Shown: piece by piece, positions 52,848 to 63,654 of the stretch
Layout of the letters: each line of letters opens with the position of its first letter
Position numbering within the stretch: position 1 is the first letter of the stretch
From: Bathynomus jamesi
Lineage: Eukaryota > Arthropoda > Malacostraca > Isopoda > Cirolanidae
DNA length: 64,000 bases
Reading direction: 5' to 3'
Assembly (NCBI GenBank): GCA_023014485.1
Contig: JAJOZX010005793.1
Coordinates: 186,001 to 250,000, forward strand
Position numbers and translations under genes: made by a program
Notes under the pieces: generated by a model
The model's database searches: none
What the model was told of the DNA's origin: nothing
Seen by the model: the letters and a program-made list of their open reading frames with translations, nothing else

Positions 52848-53638
52848 CGGGTTTGGGAGTACTTTATGGTATATTTGAATTTGCTTCATTTTTATAGGGT
52901 GTTACTCCTATTAATCCTGTATAACAATGTATAATCGTATATACTTTATTTCTTAGTTATTATTTTGATTTATATGGCCAGTAGGCTCAGTATATTACTA
53001 TGATTAATACGGAATAAAATGTTTTTTATTTTAATAATATTAAGTTGTTTTGTTGCAATAAAATTGAAATTGATTTAATGATTTTGTATTATTAATAACA
53101 TTACACACAGAGAATAGTATCCTGCTACCCAGGCATGGTGGGACAAGTTTATTCCAATTAATTATGAAATAATGTTGAACAATATTGTTAAGGTGTTTGC
53201 ACTGTTTGCTAGTTGCGTATTGTGTTGTTATAAGCTGGTTGCCGGTTGGTGTGGTTTGGATTACAAAGCATAAACGTATTAAGGTGAAACTTTGAAAAAA
53301 AACTTTTGAACCGCGACAAAAATATTAATATAAAAAAAAATATTGGAGATGGAATAAACTTAATGCTATGGAAATATAGCTGTGACTGTCCTCTACGCCA
53401 TGGTATATGATAGCATTTATATTGACATTGTACATGTTACTTTACCCCTTGGAGCTGGAGCAATTTCTTGGAGAAACTCATTACTTCTGACACGTGGTAC
53501 GCCAGAGATGGTCGATGCGGAACCCCTAAATATCCTTCAATTTGGCTAAAATTTCATATTCAGGGCTTTTTCACCCAACCTAACAATCCCACAAAGGGCC
53601 GTCCTAAAAATCAAAAAATGATGTTTGGTGGCACCCTA

Positions 53639-54259
<621 letters not shown>

Positions 54260-54266
54260 TGTATAT

Positions 54267-54612
54267 GAAGAAGGAAACCATTATTTAGCAAGACTAACAT
54301 TTTTATTTCTTTAACACCAATACAGTTTCGGCTCTTCGCGAGCCCTTCTCAATTGGTAATGATCGCATAAACAGAGAACAGAGTTTATATACACCTAGAA
54401 GTTAATTATCATGGATTAGCTCACTGAACCTTCCCATCCCATCTTGGTAAAAGGATGGGAAGGTTCAGTCACCTAATTCCTGATAATTAACTTCCAGGTG
54501 TGTATATAAACTCTGTTCTCTGTTTGTGAGGTCATTACCAATTGACAAGGGCTCGCTCACGAGGAGCCAAAACTAAAAGTTTAAGTCTTCCTGAAGAGTG
54601 GTTTCCTTATTT
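54267..54612. repeat. Foldback element with Penelope-like ends
   Basis: Arms of about 165 bp mirror each other about 54445, sharing AGGAAACCA, GTTAATTATCA, TATAAACTCTGTTCTCTGTT and CCTTCCCATCC. On the minus strand of the left arm, TTGAGAAGGGCTCGCGAAGA then GCCGAAAC forms a hairpin followed by GAAAC, as in the elements at 205 and 22871. No coding sequence. Confidence 0.75.
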
Positions 54613-54639
54613 ATACTTCGTCACGACAGTGCGTTATTT

Positions 54640-54911
54640 TACATTATATATATATATATATATAATATATTATATATATATATATACACGGTGAACCAAA
54701 AGTAGGTGGACAGTAGGTTGAATACGGTTTGTGTTATATTATATTATAACTATGGTGTTCATTATAACTATGGTGTTTGTGTTATATTATATTAAATATT
54801 ATAACTAAATTTATTTAAATTTTATTTTGTATTATAGTATACAAAAAAATTAAATATGTATTCTCAAAATAAACGTTATCATTTACTGTCCACCTACATT
54901 TGGTTCACCCT

Positions 54912-54995
<84 letters not shown>
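54640..54995. repeat. (TA)n tracts flanking a MITE
   Basis: TA tracts at 54645-54686 and 54912-54995 surround the MITE at 54688. Confidence 0.9.
54688..54912 (+). mobile_element. Small Tc1/mariner-type MITE, copy A
   Basis: The ends GGTGAACCAAAAGTAGGTGG and its complement (CCACCTACATTTGGTTCACC) lie in TA tracts. The ~225-bp interior includes ATAACTATGGTGTTCATTAT duplicated in part. An inverted, nearly identical copy is at 57857-58080. Confidence 0.85.
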
Positions 54996-54998
<3 letters not shown>

Positions 54999-55659
54999 CA
55001 ATTAAGTGTTTTATATTATTTAAAAGAGTTTCATATCTTACTTAAGTAGATAAATATTTATCTTTGCGATTACTGTGTAAGTTTCTAATTTTGTTAAGTG
55101 TTGAAACCAATTAAAATATAGATTATATACTTCTTGCAAACACTTTTAGTTAATATAAAAACTTATTTCAAAACGCAATTTAGTTCCAAATAAATTTCTT
55201 ATTCTGACATTATACTTGGAAATTATGTTGAAAGTTGCCTGGATATAAAGTAATATAAGATAATATGTACAAATACTAATTTGTTTATCCTATCAGGAAA
55301 ATATTTATTTGTATCTGCCATCCACTTTTTAATTAATTCTTTAAGTGATACATAAAACTTCGTGTAGTTGTAGTTATTCTTAAGGGAGGAAGGAAAATAT
55401 AGTTTCAAAAGTTGTTATTTCATTGTTATTTCAAACCCTATCAATTTAATTTGTTAAGAAATTGTGGAAAGAAGAGGTGAGAGGTACACAATAATATACG
55501 TATGGAAAATACTCGAGGGATTTGTCTCAACCTTTAGAAATGAAACATAGTAGAATGAGAGAAGAGGTAGAATCTGTACTTATCTCAATTGCGGTGATTC
55601 AGGTCGCCATGAAAAAGAAGATAGAAAGTACTCTCAGCATACGAGGTCCAACGTACGAG
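54996..55659. other. No gene recognised
   Basis: AT-rich, short frames only. Confidence 0.5.
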
Positions 55660-55845
55660 TACTTTCAAGTACTTTCAAGTATCATCTCGATAGGTTTCTG
55701 AGTAAAGTCCCTGGCCAACCACAAGTACCTGGCTATGATGGCAGAATGAGAATTGGAAGCAACTTCCTCCTCCAACAAATCCCCCAAATGAGGCGGGATA
55801 TAAAAGAGGAGTTGAACACAGGTCGATCCTGAACATCTGTTCAAA
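55660..55845 (+). pseudogene. LINE ORF2 C-terminal end (weak)
   Basis: The plus frame YHLDRFLSKVPGQPQVPGYD then GRMRIGSNFLLQQIPQMRRD and a stop resembles the last residues of CR1-type LINE proteins in crustaceans (LDxWLxxVPDxPxxxGY). CAAGTACTTT is duplicated just upstream. No more of the element was recognised. Confidence 0.5.
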
Positions 55846-56069
55846 CCCAAAGTAAACAAAGAGAGTAACGTTCAAGTCAACTTACATAAACGCATCTAAA
55901 TTATGTGACAAATCAGATGTTTAAGCAGAAACCAAAATTGAGGTGTGTGTATATACAGTATGTGTAACGACAATAGCGGTGTCGCCATAGATTTAGGTTT
56001 GCTTTTTTATAGAAAGTCACTAAATATCACAAAAAGGGTTGTAATGAAGGTTACGCTGCGTGAATTATC

Positions 56070-56281
56070 AGTGCTACTGTAGTATGCGGTCTACCTACGA
56101 TTGGTTAGGTTTAATCATGATATTTTCGTTAAAACTAAGGAAAATATCATGACTAAACCTAACCAATCGTCAAGGGCGATTGACAATGGTATGTAAACAA
56201 ACAATTAGTAAACAAGATAAGAAGCTATAATTAAAAGGTAGACCGCCGAATCGTAGGTAGACCGCATACTACAGTAGCACC
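56070..56281. mobile_element. Foldback MITE with RGTGCTACT ends, 8-bp TSD
   Basis: 212 bp. The ends AGTGCTACTGTAGTATGCGG and GCATACTACAGTAGCACC are complementary, and the exact direct repeat GAATTATC flanks it (56062-56069 and 56282-56289). GGTCTACCTACGATT is mirrored by AATCGTAGGTAGACC. The shared foldback core sits inside. Same end type as 45572-46078. Confidence 0.9.
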
Positions 56282-56623
56282 GAATTATCTTAGGTTAAGT
56301 CGTTAAGTCAATTACACAGAAAACAAAGACTTCCCGCAACCTTCCATACATAGAAATATTAGCTTCTGTTGTCTCAAATCACTTAAAAAGGAAGTTTTTA
56401 AGGCCTGTTTTTCTTTCTAAAGAAGTTATGCATCATTAAAAGAAGTCGTTATATCTTCTGATAAGAAACTTTGATACCCAAAAGTAGGAAAAACTTCCCC
56501 TAGAATTTACCCTCAAAAAGAAGTTATATATAAGTTCTAAATTTATAATGTTTTATTTTGAGTGTAGGTTATTTAGATTAGGTTAAATATTGTCACCCAC
56601 AGTTGAAAATTGGGAAATGTCGT

Positions 56624-56656
<33 letters not shown>

Positions 56657-56900
56657 TAATTTTCTAAAGTTTACTAAATTTAAAAAAATTATTTTCACCA
56701 TATTCGTTTCATTTCACATATTAAATTATGTGCTAATTGGACCCAAATGAAATAATTAAGTTATTTACCGTTTATTTACCGTTAATAAAGCAAAAAAACG
56801 TTAAAAACAATTTTCCCCTCAGTCTGTATTTCACTGTTATCTTTGCATTTATGTTAAATATTATCTTTTGTATCTACGTAATATTATCCATTTTGAAAGA
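56282..56900. other. No gene recognised
   Basis: AT-rich with a (TG)n at 56623-56653. Confidence 0.5.
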
Positions 56901-56904
56901 GGAA

Positions 56905-57015
56905 GCGATACTAAAATGTTTTTTTTTAATTTGTTGGACGTTCATTTCAAAGAACGAAGCGTAATACTAAATTTTTTTTTATTTGTTGGACGTTCATTTC
57001 AAAGAACGGTAATTA
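56905..57015 (+). repeat. Tandem repeat unit A, two copies
   Basis: The ~55-bp unit (AATTTGTTGGACGTTCATTT, CAAAGAACGAAGCGTAATAC, TAAATTTTTTT) occurs twice here and about three times at 58240-58382. Confidence 0.85.
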
Positions 57016-57047
57016 TTCGTTTTTTGACCCAGTCTCTTTTTATAATG

Positions 57048-57224
57048 AGAGCAAACTTTTCTGGTCAATTTTGAGGTGTTCTGCACGAATCTGCCATCCG
57101 TTTCCTGTGCAAATGCGTAGTTTTCGAGATATCGTCATCTTGAAAACTACGCATTTGCACAGGAAACGGATGGCAGTTTCGTACAAAGCACCTCAAAATT
57201 AACCAGAAAAGTTTGCACTCGTCA
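57048..57224. repeat. Palindrome next to foldback-MITE half-core
   Basis: Arms of about 83 bp (GCAAACTTTTCTGG, AATCTGCCATCCGTTTCCTG, TGCAAATGCGTAGTTTTC) mirror about 57136. A half-core of the foldback MITE (CATGACTTAACCTAACCAAT ... TCAAGGGCGTACAGTTGATC) follows at 57250-57305. Confidence 0.85.
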
Positions 57225-57309
57225 TTTTCGTTTAAACTAACGAATTTAAATGAAAATATCATGACTTAACCTAACCAATCATCAAGGGCGTACAGTTGAT
57301 CTAACCGGT

Positions 57310-57840
57310 GTCACGTACTGAACTGTCCGCAAAACATTAGGACCGATCAATTTGTGATTCGTGATCTTTACGGGGGCTCCGCCCCCGTACCCCCGAGACC
57401 TAAATTATACAAATGATAATATAATAACATGTGCCAACCTTGCATGGGTAGTCCGCTAAATTTCGCCTGCCCTTAAACTGAAACGACACACGTTTATTTT
57501 TAGGATTTTTTTTACGGCACCCAAAGACCTTCTGGTTTTTTTTTTTAAATACAAGCACTATTGCATTTAGGGCAGGTCACGGATGTCTTAATTATTCCGT
57601 GATTGAAAAAAAGGTCTAAACTCATGTCTTCATCGAGGGCAATATGGCGGATCACGTCTTCAAAATCAAATATGCATAAATGACACGTCATACTTCGTCA
57701 CAAAAAAACCAAACTGAACAGAGTTCAACAGACGAATAATTGCTAAAAATGATTTATTTGTAAAACAGGACAAATTGAATTACGCAGAAGTAGCCAGAAT
57801 CACCAAAAATAAGAAATATTCACCAAATAGTATATATATA
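57310..57840. other. No gene recognised
   Basis: Contains GGGGGCTCCGCCCCCG (57373-57388), a GC-rich perfect hairpin, in otherwise unassigned DNA. Confidence 0.5.
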
Positions 57841-57856
57841 TATATATATATATATA

Positions 57857-58080
57857 GGGTGAACCAAATGTAGGTGGACAGTAAATGATAACGTTTATTT
57901 TGAGAATACATATTTAATTTTTTTGTATACTATAATACAAAATAAAATTTAAATAAATTTAGTTATAATATTTAATATAATAAAACACAAACACCATAGT
58001 TATAATGAACACCATAGTTATAATATAATATAACACAAACCGTATTCAACCTACTGTCCACCTACTTTTGGTTCACCGTG
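57857..58080 (-). mobile_element. Small Tc1/mariner-type MITE, copy B (inverted)
   Basis: Reverse complement of 54688-54912 with only a few differences; ends GGTGAACCAAATGTAGGTGG and CCACCTACTTTTGGTTCACC, adjoining TA repeats. Confidence 0.88.
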
Positions 58081-58214
58081 TATATTAAAAAAACACCAAA
58101 AATAGGAAATATATTTTAATAAAGAACCACATTTTATACAAATTTGCACAAGATAATATATATATTTTCTTATTCAGTTTTGATTGTTTATTCAATATAT
58201 GTTGTTATAGCTGG

Positions 58215-58382
58215 GTGTGACTGGGTCAAAAAACGAATAATAACCCAAAGAACGAATCGTAATACTAAAATGTTTTTTTATTTGTTAGACGCTCATTTCA
58301 AAGAACGAATCGTAATACTAAAATGTTTTTTTTAATTTGTTGGACGTTCATTTCAAAGAACGAATCGTAATACTACTCGTAC
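58215..58382 (+). repeat. Tandem repeat unit A, about three copies
   Basis: CAAAGAACGAATCGTAATAC with TAAAATG, T run and TTTGTTGGACGTTCATTT repeated. The preceding GACTGGGTCAAAAAACGAAT is the complement of 57018-57034, so the two tandem blocks and their neighbours are partly inverted. Confidence 0.8.
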
Positions 58383-58495
58383 TTGTTCAATTCTCATTTT
58401 TTAATATTAACTATTTCATACAGTTTCTCTAGGACTGAAAAAAATCGTCTGGTGTCAGTCAGAATAAAATCATTATAAAGAGGATGTTAAGCGCT

Positions 58496-58963
58496 TGTTG
58501 GTTTACGTCGTCGTCGTCGTTGGCCTAGGCAAGCTACGGCTTGGGACCGTAGCGCATCTATCCGGTATAGGTTAACCTGGATGATGTAGCCATAAGCACT
58601 GCCGCTAGTTAAGTGCCAACCAGTGATTATCTCACTAGCCGTATTGAGTCCGTTAGGCGAAACTACGACAGTACCAAAGGTTGAAAATATAACCTTTGGT
58701 TTTCTATTATTTATTTGCAAAATGGACATGGTATTAGATTAAAATAAATATTTGAATATAAATAATTAACTGACAATTGTGATATATAATTAATTATGTT
58801 TACATACAATAAAATAATATAGTATACATAAAATTAGTATTAATGTGGTTCACAATTGAATTATAATGGGGTAACTAATTTAAAATGAATTTATAACTAT
58901 TCCGAAATTCAAGACGGTAAAATTAACATTTAACTTGAAACTAAAATAAGAGTATTCACTACA
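58496..58963 (-). repeat. 3' LTR of gypsy element
   Basis: 468 bp, starts TGTAGTGAATACTC and ends AAACCAACA in element orientation (TG...CA). Differs from the other LTR by one substitution (GGTTGAAAA against GGTGGAAAA) and one T indel (ATATTTGAA against ATATTGAA). A purine-rich CTCTCTGGTGGGGGAGTG lies just before it as a polypurine tract. Confidence 0.95.
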
Positions 58964-58986
58964 CACTCCCCCACCAGAGAGGAAGT

Positions 58987-60110
58987 TCAAAGAGTTCCGA
59001 ACGACACAGATTTCCGCTGAACCTTTTTGGTAGCTACTTGTACCTCACTTAAGGTTGATTCCAAAAACGCAGGCTTAAGACGATCGATAGAAACCTTGTC
59101 GACCTTGGAACCGCGCTGGATGAGAAATGATTTGCGCGTACGTCGGAGAACTTCATAGGGTCCGTCATATGGACATTGGAGAGGCCGTTTTGGGACAGGT
59201 ACACGAACGAAAACGTAGGTGCAAGACTGGAGGGCTGGGGAAACAAAGATGTTCTGTTGGCTAGTCAATCGAGGGGGAACAGGCTGAAGGGACTGCATGT
59301 GAGAGGAAAGTGTTTGAGCGAATTCCGTAGGATCACATGACTTATCCCCTGCAGTGAAGTAGCCACCTGGTAGCCGCAGTGTTGTTCCATAGACTAGTTC
59401 AGCCGCTGTAGTCTTCAGATCACTCTTAAATGCAGAGCGAATACCAAGCAAAACGAGTGGAAGCTTATCCATCCAATGGGAGTCTTCGTGACACATAAGG
59501 GATGACTTCAGCTGGCGATGGAAGCGTTCGACGAGGCCGTTAGCTTGCGGATGATACGCACAGGTATGCGCATGTACTGTACCCAACAAGCTGGTAAACT
59601 TCTTCCAAAGCGAAGACTCAAATTGGCGACCTTGGTCAGTGATGACTTTTGTCGGCAATCCAAATCTTGATACCCATCCATGAAGAAAGGCTCTTGCAAC
59701 AGTGTCCGCTTGGATATCAGGAAGTGGGATGGCTTCAGGCCATCTGGAAAAGCGGTCGAGACAGGTGAGCAGATAACGTTGGCCTTGAATCACTGGAAGA
59801 GGGCCAACAATGTCTACATGAATTACCTCAAATCGCTGGGATGGGGGCGGAAATGCGTCAAAGGGGGACCTGGTGTGCCTTTGGACTTTGGCACGCTGGC
59901 AGGCAAGGCACGTTTTGGTCCAATGTTTGACATCCTTCCGCATCGAGGGCCAAACAAAGCGAGAGGTAACCAGGTGTTGCGAAGCACGGATACCAGGATG
60001 GGAGGGCTTATGAAGATCCGTGAAGACTGCTTTTCTGTGACATGGAGGGACATAAGGGCGAATAGCAGCTGTTGATACGTCGCAATAGAGGGCACAGACA
60101 ATCCTGGCAT
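58987..60110 (-). pseudogene. Gypsy integrase
   Basis: Reading from about 60110: an H-H-C-C zinc-binding part ([20 protein letters not shown]... CLAC), in frame with the rest from about 60095. The catalytic core has VDIVGP (first Asp), TDQGRQFESS (second Asp) and ANGLVERFHRQ (Glu), with exactly 35 residues between the second Asp and the Glu. A C-terminal GPF/Y-like segment (YDGPYEVLRRTRKSFLI) precedes the end VSIDRLKPAF... SVSFGTL. It joins the DNA copy into the host genome. The domain itself is undamaged, but upstream shifts disconnect it from the RT. Confidence 0.93.
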
Positions 60111-61388
60111 ACTCATTTTCTTGAGGGAAAGTGAGTGAGTGGAGTCTTCTCTGAGCAGGTCTTGTAGTTCCGTATCCTTATCTTGATCCTGTGCAATAGC
60201 ATTCCACAGTGTAGAGCTGAGGGTAACAGAAGTAATCTCTATTCTTGAAAGTGCATCCGCTGGAGTGTTCAAGACACCTTTGATGTGGCGGATATCTGTG
60301 GTAAATTGCGAGATATAATCGAGTTGCCTGATGACTCTGGGAGAGTGGTTACAGCTGTTTTTATTGAAGACAGTGACCAAAGGTTTGTGGTCGGTAAAAA
60401 CACAAAACTCTCGGCCTTCAAGGAAATGTTGAAAATGCTTCACGTTTAAGTAAATAGCAAGAAGTTCACGTCCGAAAGCACTATAACGCGTTTGGGCTGG
60501 CTGCAGCTTTTTCGAGTAAAACGCGATGGGTGCTTGTTGACCGTTAATGGTTTGCTCCAACACTCCACCGATCGCAACATCTGATGCATCGACCGTCAGA
60601 GTTAGGGGGGCATCACTGATAGGAAATGACAGAGACAATGCACTATTGATAGCATTTTTGGCATTGTCGAACGCCTGTAAACTATCGCTACACCATACCA
60701 ATTTTGTTACCTTGCGTTTGTGTGTGATCATAGCGTGTAGAGGAGCAAGAACACTGGCACAGTTTTTAATGAACTTGTGGTAATAATTTACCAAACCTAG
60801 AAACCGACGTAACTCACGCTGATTATTTGGCATAGGGTAATTTTTTATCACTTCACACTTGTCCTGAAGGGGGGTAATTCCGTGCTGCGAAATCGTGTGA
60901 CCAAGAAATTCCAAGGTTGGCTGTGCAAACACACACTTAGATGCATTAATAGTAACACCGTATTGTTCTAAGCGTTGAAAGAGGAGTGAAAGATGTTCCT
61001 TATGTTCCTCTTCCGTTGAGCTGGCCACAAGCAAATCATCGATGTAGGCATAAACAAAGTCTAAGCCTCTGGTGACCTCATCTATAAACCTCTGAAAGGT
61101 TTGCGCAGCATTCCGTAGCCCGAACGGCATCTTCAAAAATTCGAATAACCCAAATGGTGTACAAACTGCAGTCTTGGGAATATCCGAAGGCTCTACGGGA
61201 ATGTGGTGGAAAGCCTTAACGAGATCTATTTTACTGAAGATAGATTTGCCGTGGAGAAGAGAAGTAAAGTCTTGGACATTTGGTACCGGATATCGGTCCG
61301 GGATGGTTGTCGAATTCAAAAACCGGTAATCCCCACATGGTCTCCAGTCTCCTGACTTCTTCTGGACCAGGTGTAGGGGAGAGACCAA
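60095..61388 (-). pseudogene. Gypsy reverse transcriptase and RNase H
   Basis: RT motifs in order: [33 protein letters not shown] (first Asp), [29 protein letters not shown] (catalytic pair), [27 protein letters not shown]. RNase [29 protein letters not shown] (Glu), [16 protein letters not shown]. The frame is continuous from 61388 to about 60095, where a frameshift disconnects it from integrase. The first part of RT lies in another frame (61693-61390). Confidence 0.95.
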
Positions 61389-61389
61389 C

Positions 61390-62061
61390 TGCTTTTGGAA
61401 GGTCTTATTATCCCAAGATCCAGCATAAGCTGGAATTCCGATTTGGCAGCTTTCAGTTTGTCCGGGGCAAGACGTCTGGGTTTTGCAAACACAGGGGGAC
61501 CTTTTGTTGTAATGTGATGGGTAATGGTGTGCTTAATGGTATCACCCATCTGCATCGGTTGAAGAATTCCTGGATATCGCTGGAAAAGGCACTGGTACAT
61601 GGAATTAGGGGGAACGAGGGAAAGTGCAGAGTTCGAGGCGTCCGGAAGGGCAACCTGTTTGGCAAGAACAGAAAGCATGTGGCCTGGTCGCATAAGCGTC
61701 GCTTGTCAAGATCCACCAGGAGTTTGAAATGCTGGAGGAAGTCAGCGCCGATTATGGGATGCTGCACTTGAGCACAGATGAAAATCCACTTGAAGGATCG
61801 GTGAAGGCCCAAGTTTAGTTCACGCGACTGAGTACCGTACGTGGGTATGCGTGAACCGTTAGCAGCGTATAGAGGCGGAGATTCCGGGTGCGTATGACCA
61901 GATTTTTGAGGGAATACACTGACTGACGCTCCGGTATCGACCAAGAAATTGATACCAGAGTTCCTGTCCTTTATGAATAACAGGTTGGCAGTGCGAGTAC
62001 TAGACGCCATTAGGACTCGCTGCTGGGGTTTTCCGACGAAAAATTGCAAGGGGAGATGCAC
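61390..62061 (-). pseudogene. Gypsy protease and RT N-terminus
   Basis: Protease active site FLVDTGASVSVFP, then PIIGADFLQHFKLLVDLDKR, the second conserved block of retropepsins. The start at 62061 overlaps the gag end by about 50 bases in another frame, which fits a gag-pol frameshift arrangement. Around 61690 the frame shifts, and the RT lead-in ([38 protein letters not shown]) is read in the next frame to about 61390, where a dinucleotide change shifts again. Confidence 0.9.
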
Positions 62062-62776
62062 TTCCTAGCCTTCTTTCCAAATTTCGAGTGGTAGAAGCAG
62101 ATCTTCCCGGAACTCGAACGATACCTCTTCGTAAATCTTGACCGAGAATGGCTTCTTTGCCGTTGATTTTGTAGCAGAGAACAAACGTGGTTGAGTTGTT
62201 GACTTAACTCTTTCACTTTCAACTCCAGTTCCGATTGTGTGTTCACGTTGTTGACCGGAGCTGTGTCAATCTCCACTACTTTGTCGGCAGTTTCTGCTAG
62301 TTTATCAACTGGAGTAGCAGGATCCATAGTGGCCAAGACACGCTGAGCTGATGGAGGAAGTTTCTGCAAGAACAACTGTCTAAAGATGTCCTTATCGAAG
62401 GTTTGTGCGCGTTCGCCTAGAGCGCACTGCATAGCCCTCAGCATTTGAGTGGGCTTACGGTCTCCAAGTTTTCTTCTTTTGAGATTAACTGATGTAGTTT
62501 CTCACGCTCGGAGACAGTGGTGCGGCACAGGATGGCAGACTTCAGATCGTTGTACGGGTCCTCACTCGTGGAAGGAGATACGATGACGTCACGGACTTCA
62601 GAGATGATGCTCGCTGGTAGAGAGGACAAAACATGATCGTATTTCGTCCTGCTAGTGGTGATCCTTCCCAAGTTGAATTGTGATTCCACTTGGTGGAACC
62701 AAATAAATGGATCACCCGGCCAGAAGACGGGGAGCTTTACGCTCAAGTGGGAGATGGCACCAGCGTCGTCAGGCAT
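62010..62776 (-). pseudogene. Gypsy gag with C-H-C-C knuckle
   Basis: Starts at Met 62776 (MPDDAGAISHLSVKLPVFWP). PFIWFHQVESQF, LHQLISKEE and MLRAMQCALGERA, FLQKLPPSAQRVLATM form the capsid-like part. A single extra A in GAAGAAAACTTGG (about 62470) splits it into two frames. Near the end, CFYHSKFGKKARKCISPC gives C-x2-H-x9-C-x3-C, the unusual knuckle reported for the CsRn1 clade rather than the common CCHC. Confidence 0.92.
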
Positions 62777-62869
62777 CTTCTCCTATGCTTGCTAACGTAC
62801 AAGCAAGACGACAAGTTCCCAACGAAGGAGTGGAGGTTGAGACGAGCGCAGGCACAGAGCGCACGGGCA

Positions 62870-63090
62870 GGGGTGAGGGGCAGAGGGCACGAGCGACATT
62901 ACAGTCTGGTCCTAGTCGCTCGGGTGAAGGGGGTGATGGGCAGAGGGCACGAGCGACGTTACAGTCTGGTCCTAGTCGCTCGGGTGAAGGGGGTGATGGG
63001 CACGAACGACATTACAGTCTAGTCCTAGTCGTTCGGGTGAAGGGGGTGATGGGCACGAACGACGTTACAGTCTAGTCCTAGTCGTTCGGG
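62870..63090. repeat. Tandem repeat in gypsy leader
   Basis: About four units of 52-60 bp (GGGCAGAGGGCACGAGCGAC, TTACAGTCTGGTCCTAGTCG, CTCGGGTGAAGGGGGTGATG) between the primer-binding site and gag. The first two are the longer form, the later two the shorter. Confidence 0.88.
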
Positions 63091-63104
63091 TAGAAGGGGT
63101 AATC

Positions 63105-63121
63105 CAGCTCCGGGGTCACCA
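63105..63121 (-). other. Primer-binding site
   Basis: Next to the 5' LTR the minus strand reads TGGTGACCCCGGAGC. The first eleven or so bases complement the 3' end of tRNA-Trp (CGGGGTCACCA). tRNA-Trp priming is a known feature of the CsRn1 clade. Two bases (AT) separate it from the LTR end. Confidence 0.75.
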
Positions 63122-63123
63122 AT

Positions 63124-63590
63124 TGTTGGTTTACGTCGTCGTCGTCGTTGGCCTAGGCAAGCTACGGCTTGGGACCGTAGCGCATCTATCCGGTATAGGT
63201 TAACCTGGATGATGTAGCCATAAGCACTGCCGCTAGTTAAGTGCCAACCAGTGATTATCTCACTAGCCGTATTGAGTCCGTTAGGCGAAACTACGACAGT
63301 ACCAAAGGTGGAAAATATAACCTTTGGTTTTCTATTATTTATTTGCAAAATGGACATGGTATTAGATTAAAATAAATATTGAATATAAATAATTAACTGA
63401 CAATTGTGATATATAATTAATTATGTTTACATACAATAAAATAATATAGTATACATAAAATTAGTATTAATGTGGTTCACAATTGAATTATAATGGGGTA
63501 ACTAATTTAAAATGAATTTATAACTATTCCGAAATTCAAGACGGTAAAATTAACATTTAACTTGAAACTAAAATAAGAGTATTCACTACA
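63124..63590 (-). repeat. 5' LTR of gypsy element
   Basis: 467 bp, with a (GTC)4-like block near its end in element orientation. TATA-like AT-rich sequence is abundant, so I do not assign a promoter position. Confidence 0.95.
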
Positions 63591-63654
63591 CGCTCAAGGG
63601 TTCGACGGTTAATTGCGTAATTTCGGTTATATATAAACTAAGAGCCAGGATCTT

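Larger units (their letters stand above)
49701..53638 (+). mobile_element. Transposon-like unit with diverged ~170-bp inverted repeats and one large ORF
   Basis: The left end TAGGGTGCCAC is mirrored at the right by GTGGCACCCTA. The match extends inward about 170 bp with gaps: GGCCCTT, TTGTTTGGTTGGATGAGAAA against ATTGTTAGGTTGGGTGAAAA, CCTAAATATGAA, GAGGTTCCACATCGACC against GGGGTTCCGCATCGACC. TGTATAT lies just outside both ends, though with a 3-bp offset on the right, so the duplication is uncertain. The only large gene inside is the ORF at 50652-52847. A 534-bp hAT-type MITE sits in the left non-coding part. Polyadenylation-like AATAAA sites follow the ORF at about 53014 and 53060. Confidence 0.7.
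58496..63590 (-). mobile_element. Complete Ty3/gypsy LTR retrotransposon, CsRn1/Kabuki-like
   Basis: LTRs at 58496-58963 and 63124-63590, a 4-bp direct repeat CGCT outside (58492-58495 and 63591-63594), a primer-binding site that fits tRNA-Trp, a gag with a C-H-C-C knuckle, then protease, RT, RNase H and integrase in that order on the minus strand. About 5.1 kb. No envelope-like frame follows integrase; the integrase stop (58987) is only 23 bp from the 3' LTR. The LTRs differ at two positions, so insertion is recent, though the coding region has several frameshifts. Confidence 0.95.

Noticed and set aside
50799..52889. Numerous long frames antisense or offset to the 731-residue ORF
   Set aside because: Shadows caused by GC-rich coding sequence; none has motifs.
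57373..57388. GC-rich perfect hairpin GGGGGCTCCGCCCCCG considered as a terminator
   Set aside because: Intrinsic terminators are a bacterial feature, and the context here is eukaryotic; it is probably a repeat fragment.
58496..63590. Possible endogenous retrovirus with an envelope gene
   Set aside because: No frame remains between the integrase stop and the 3' LTR, and the layout is that of a gypsy retrotransposon without envelope.
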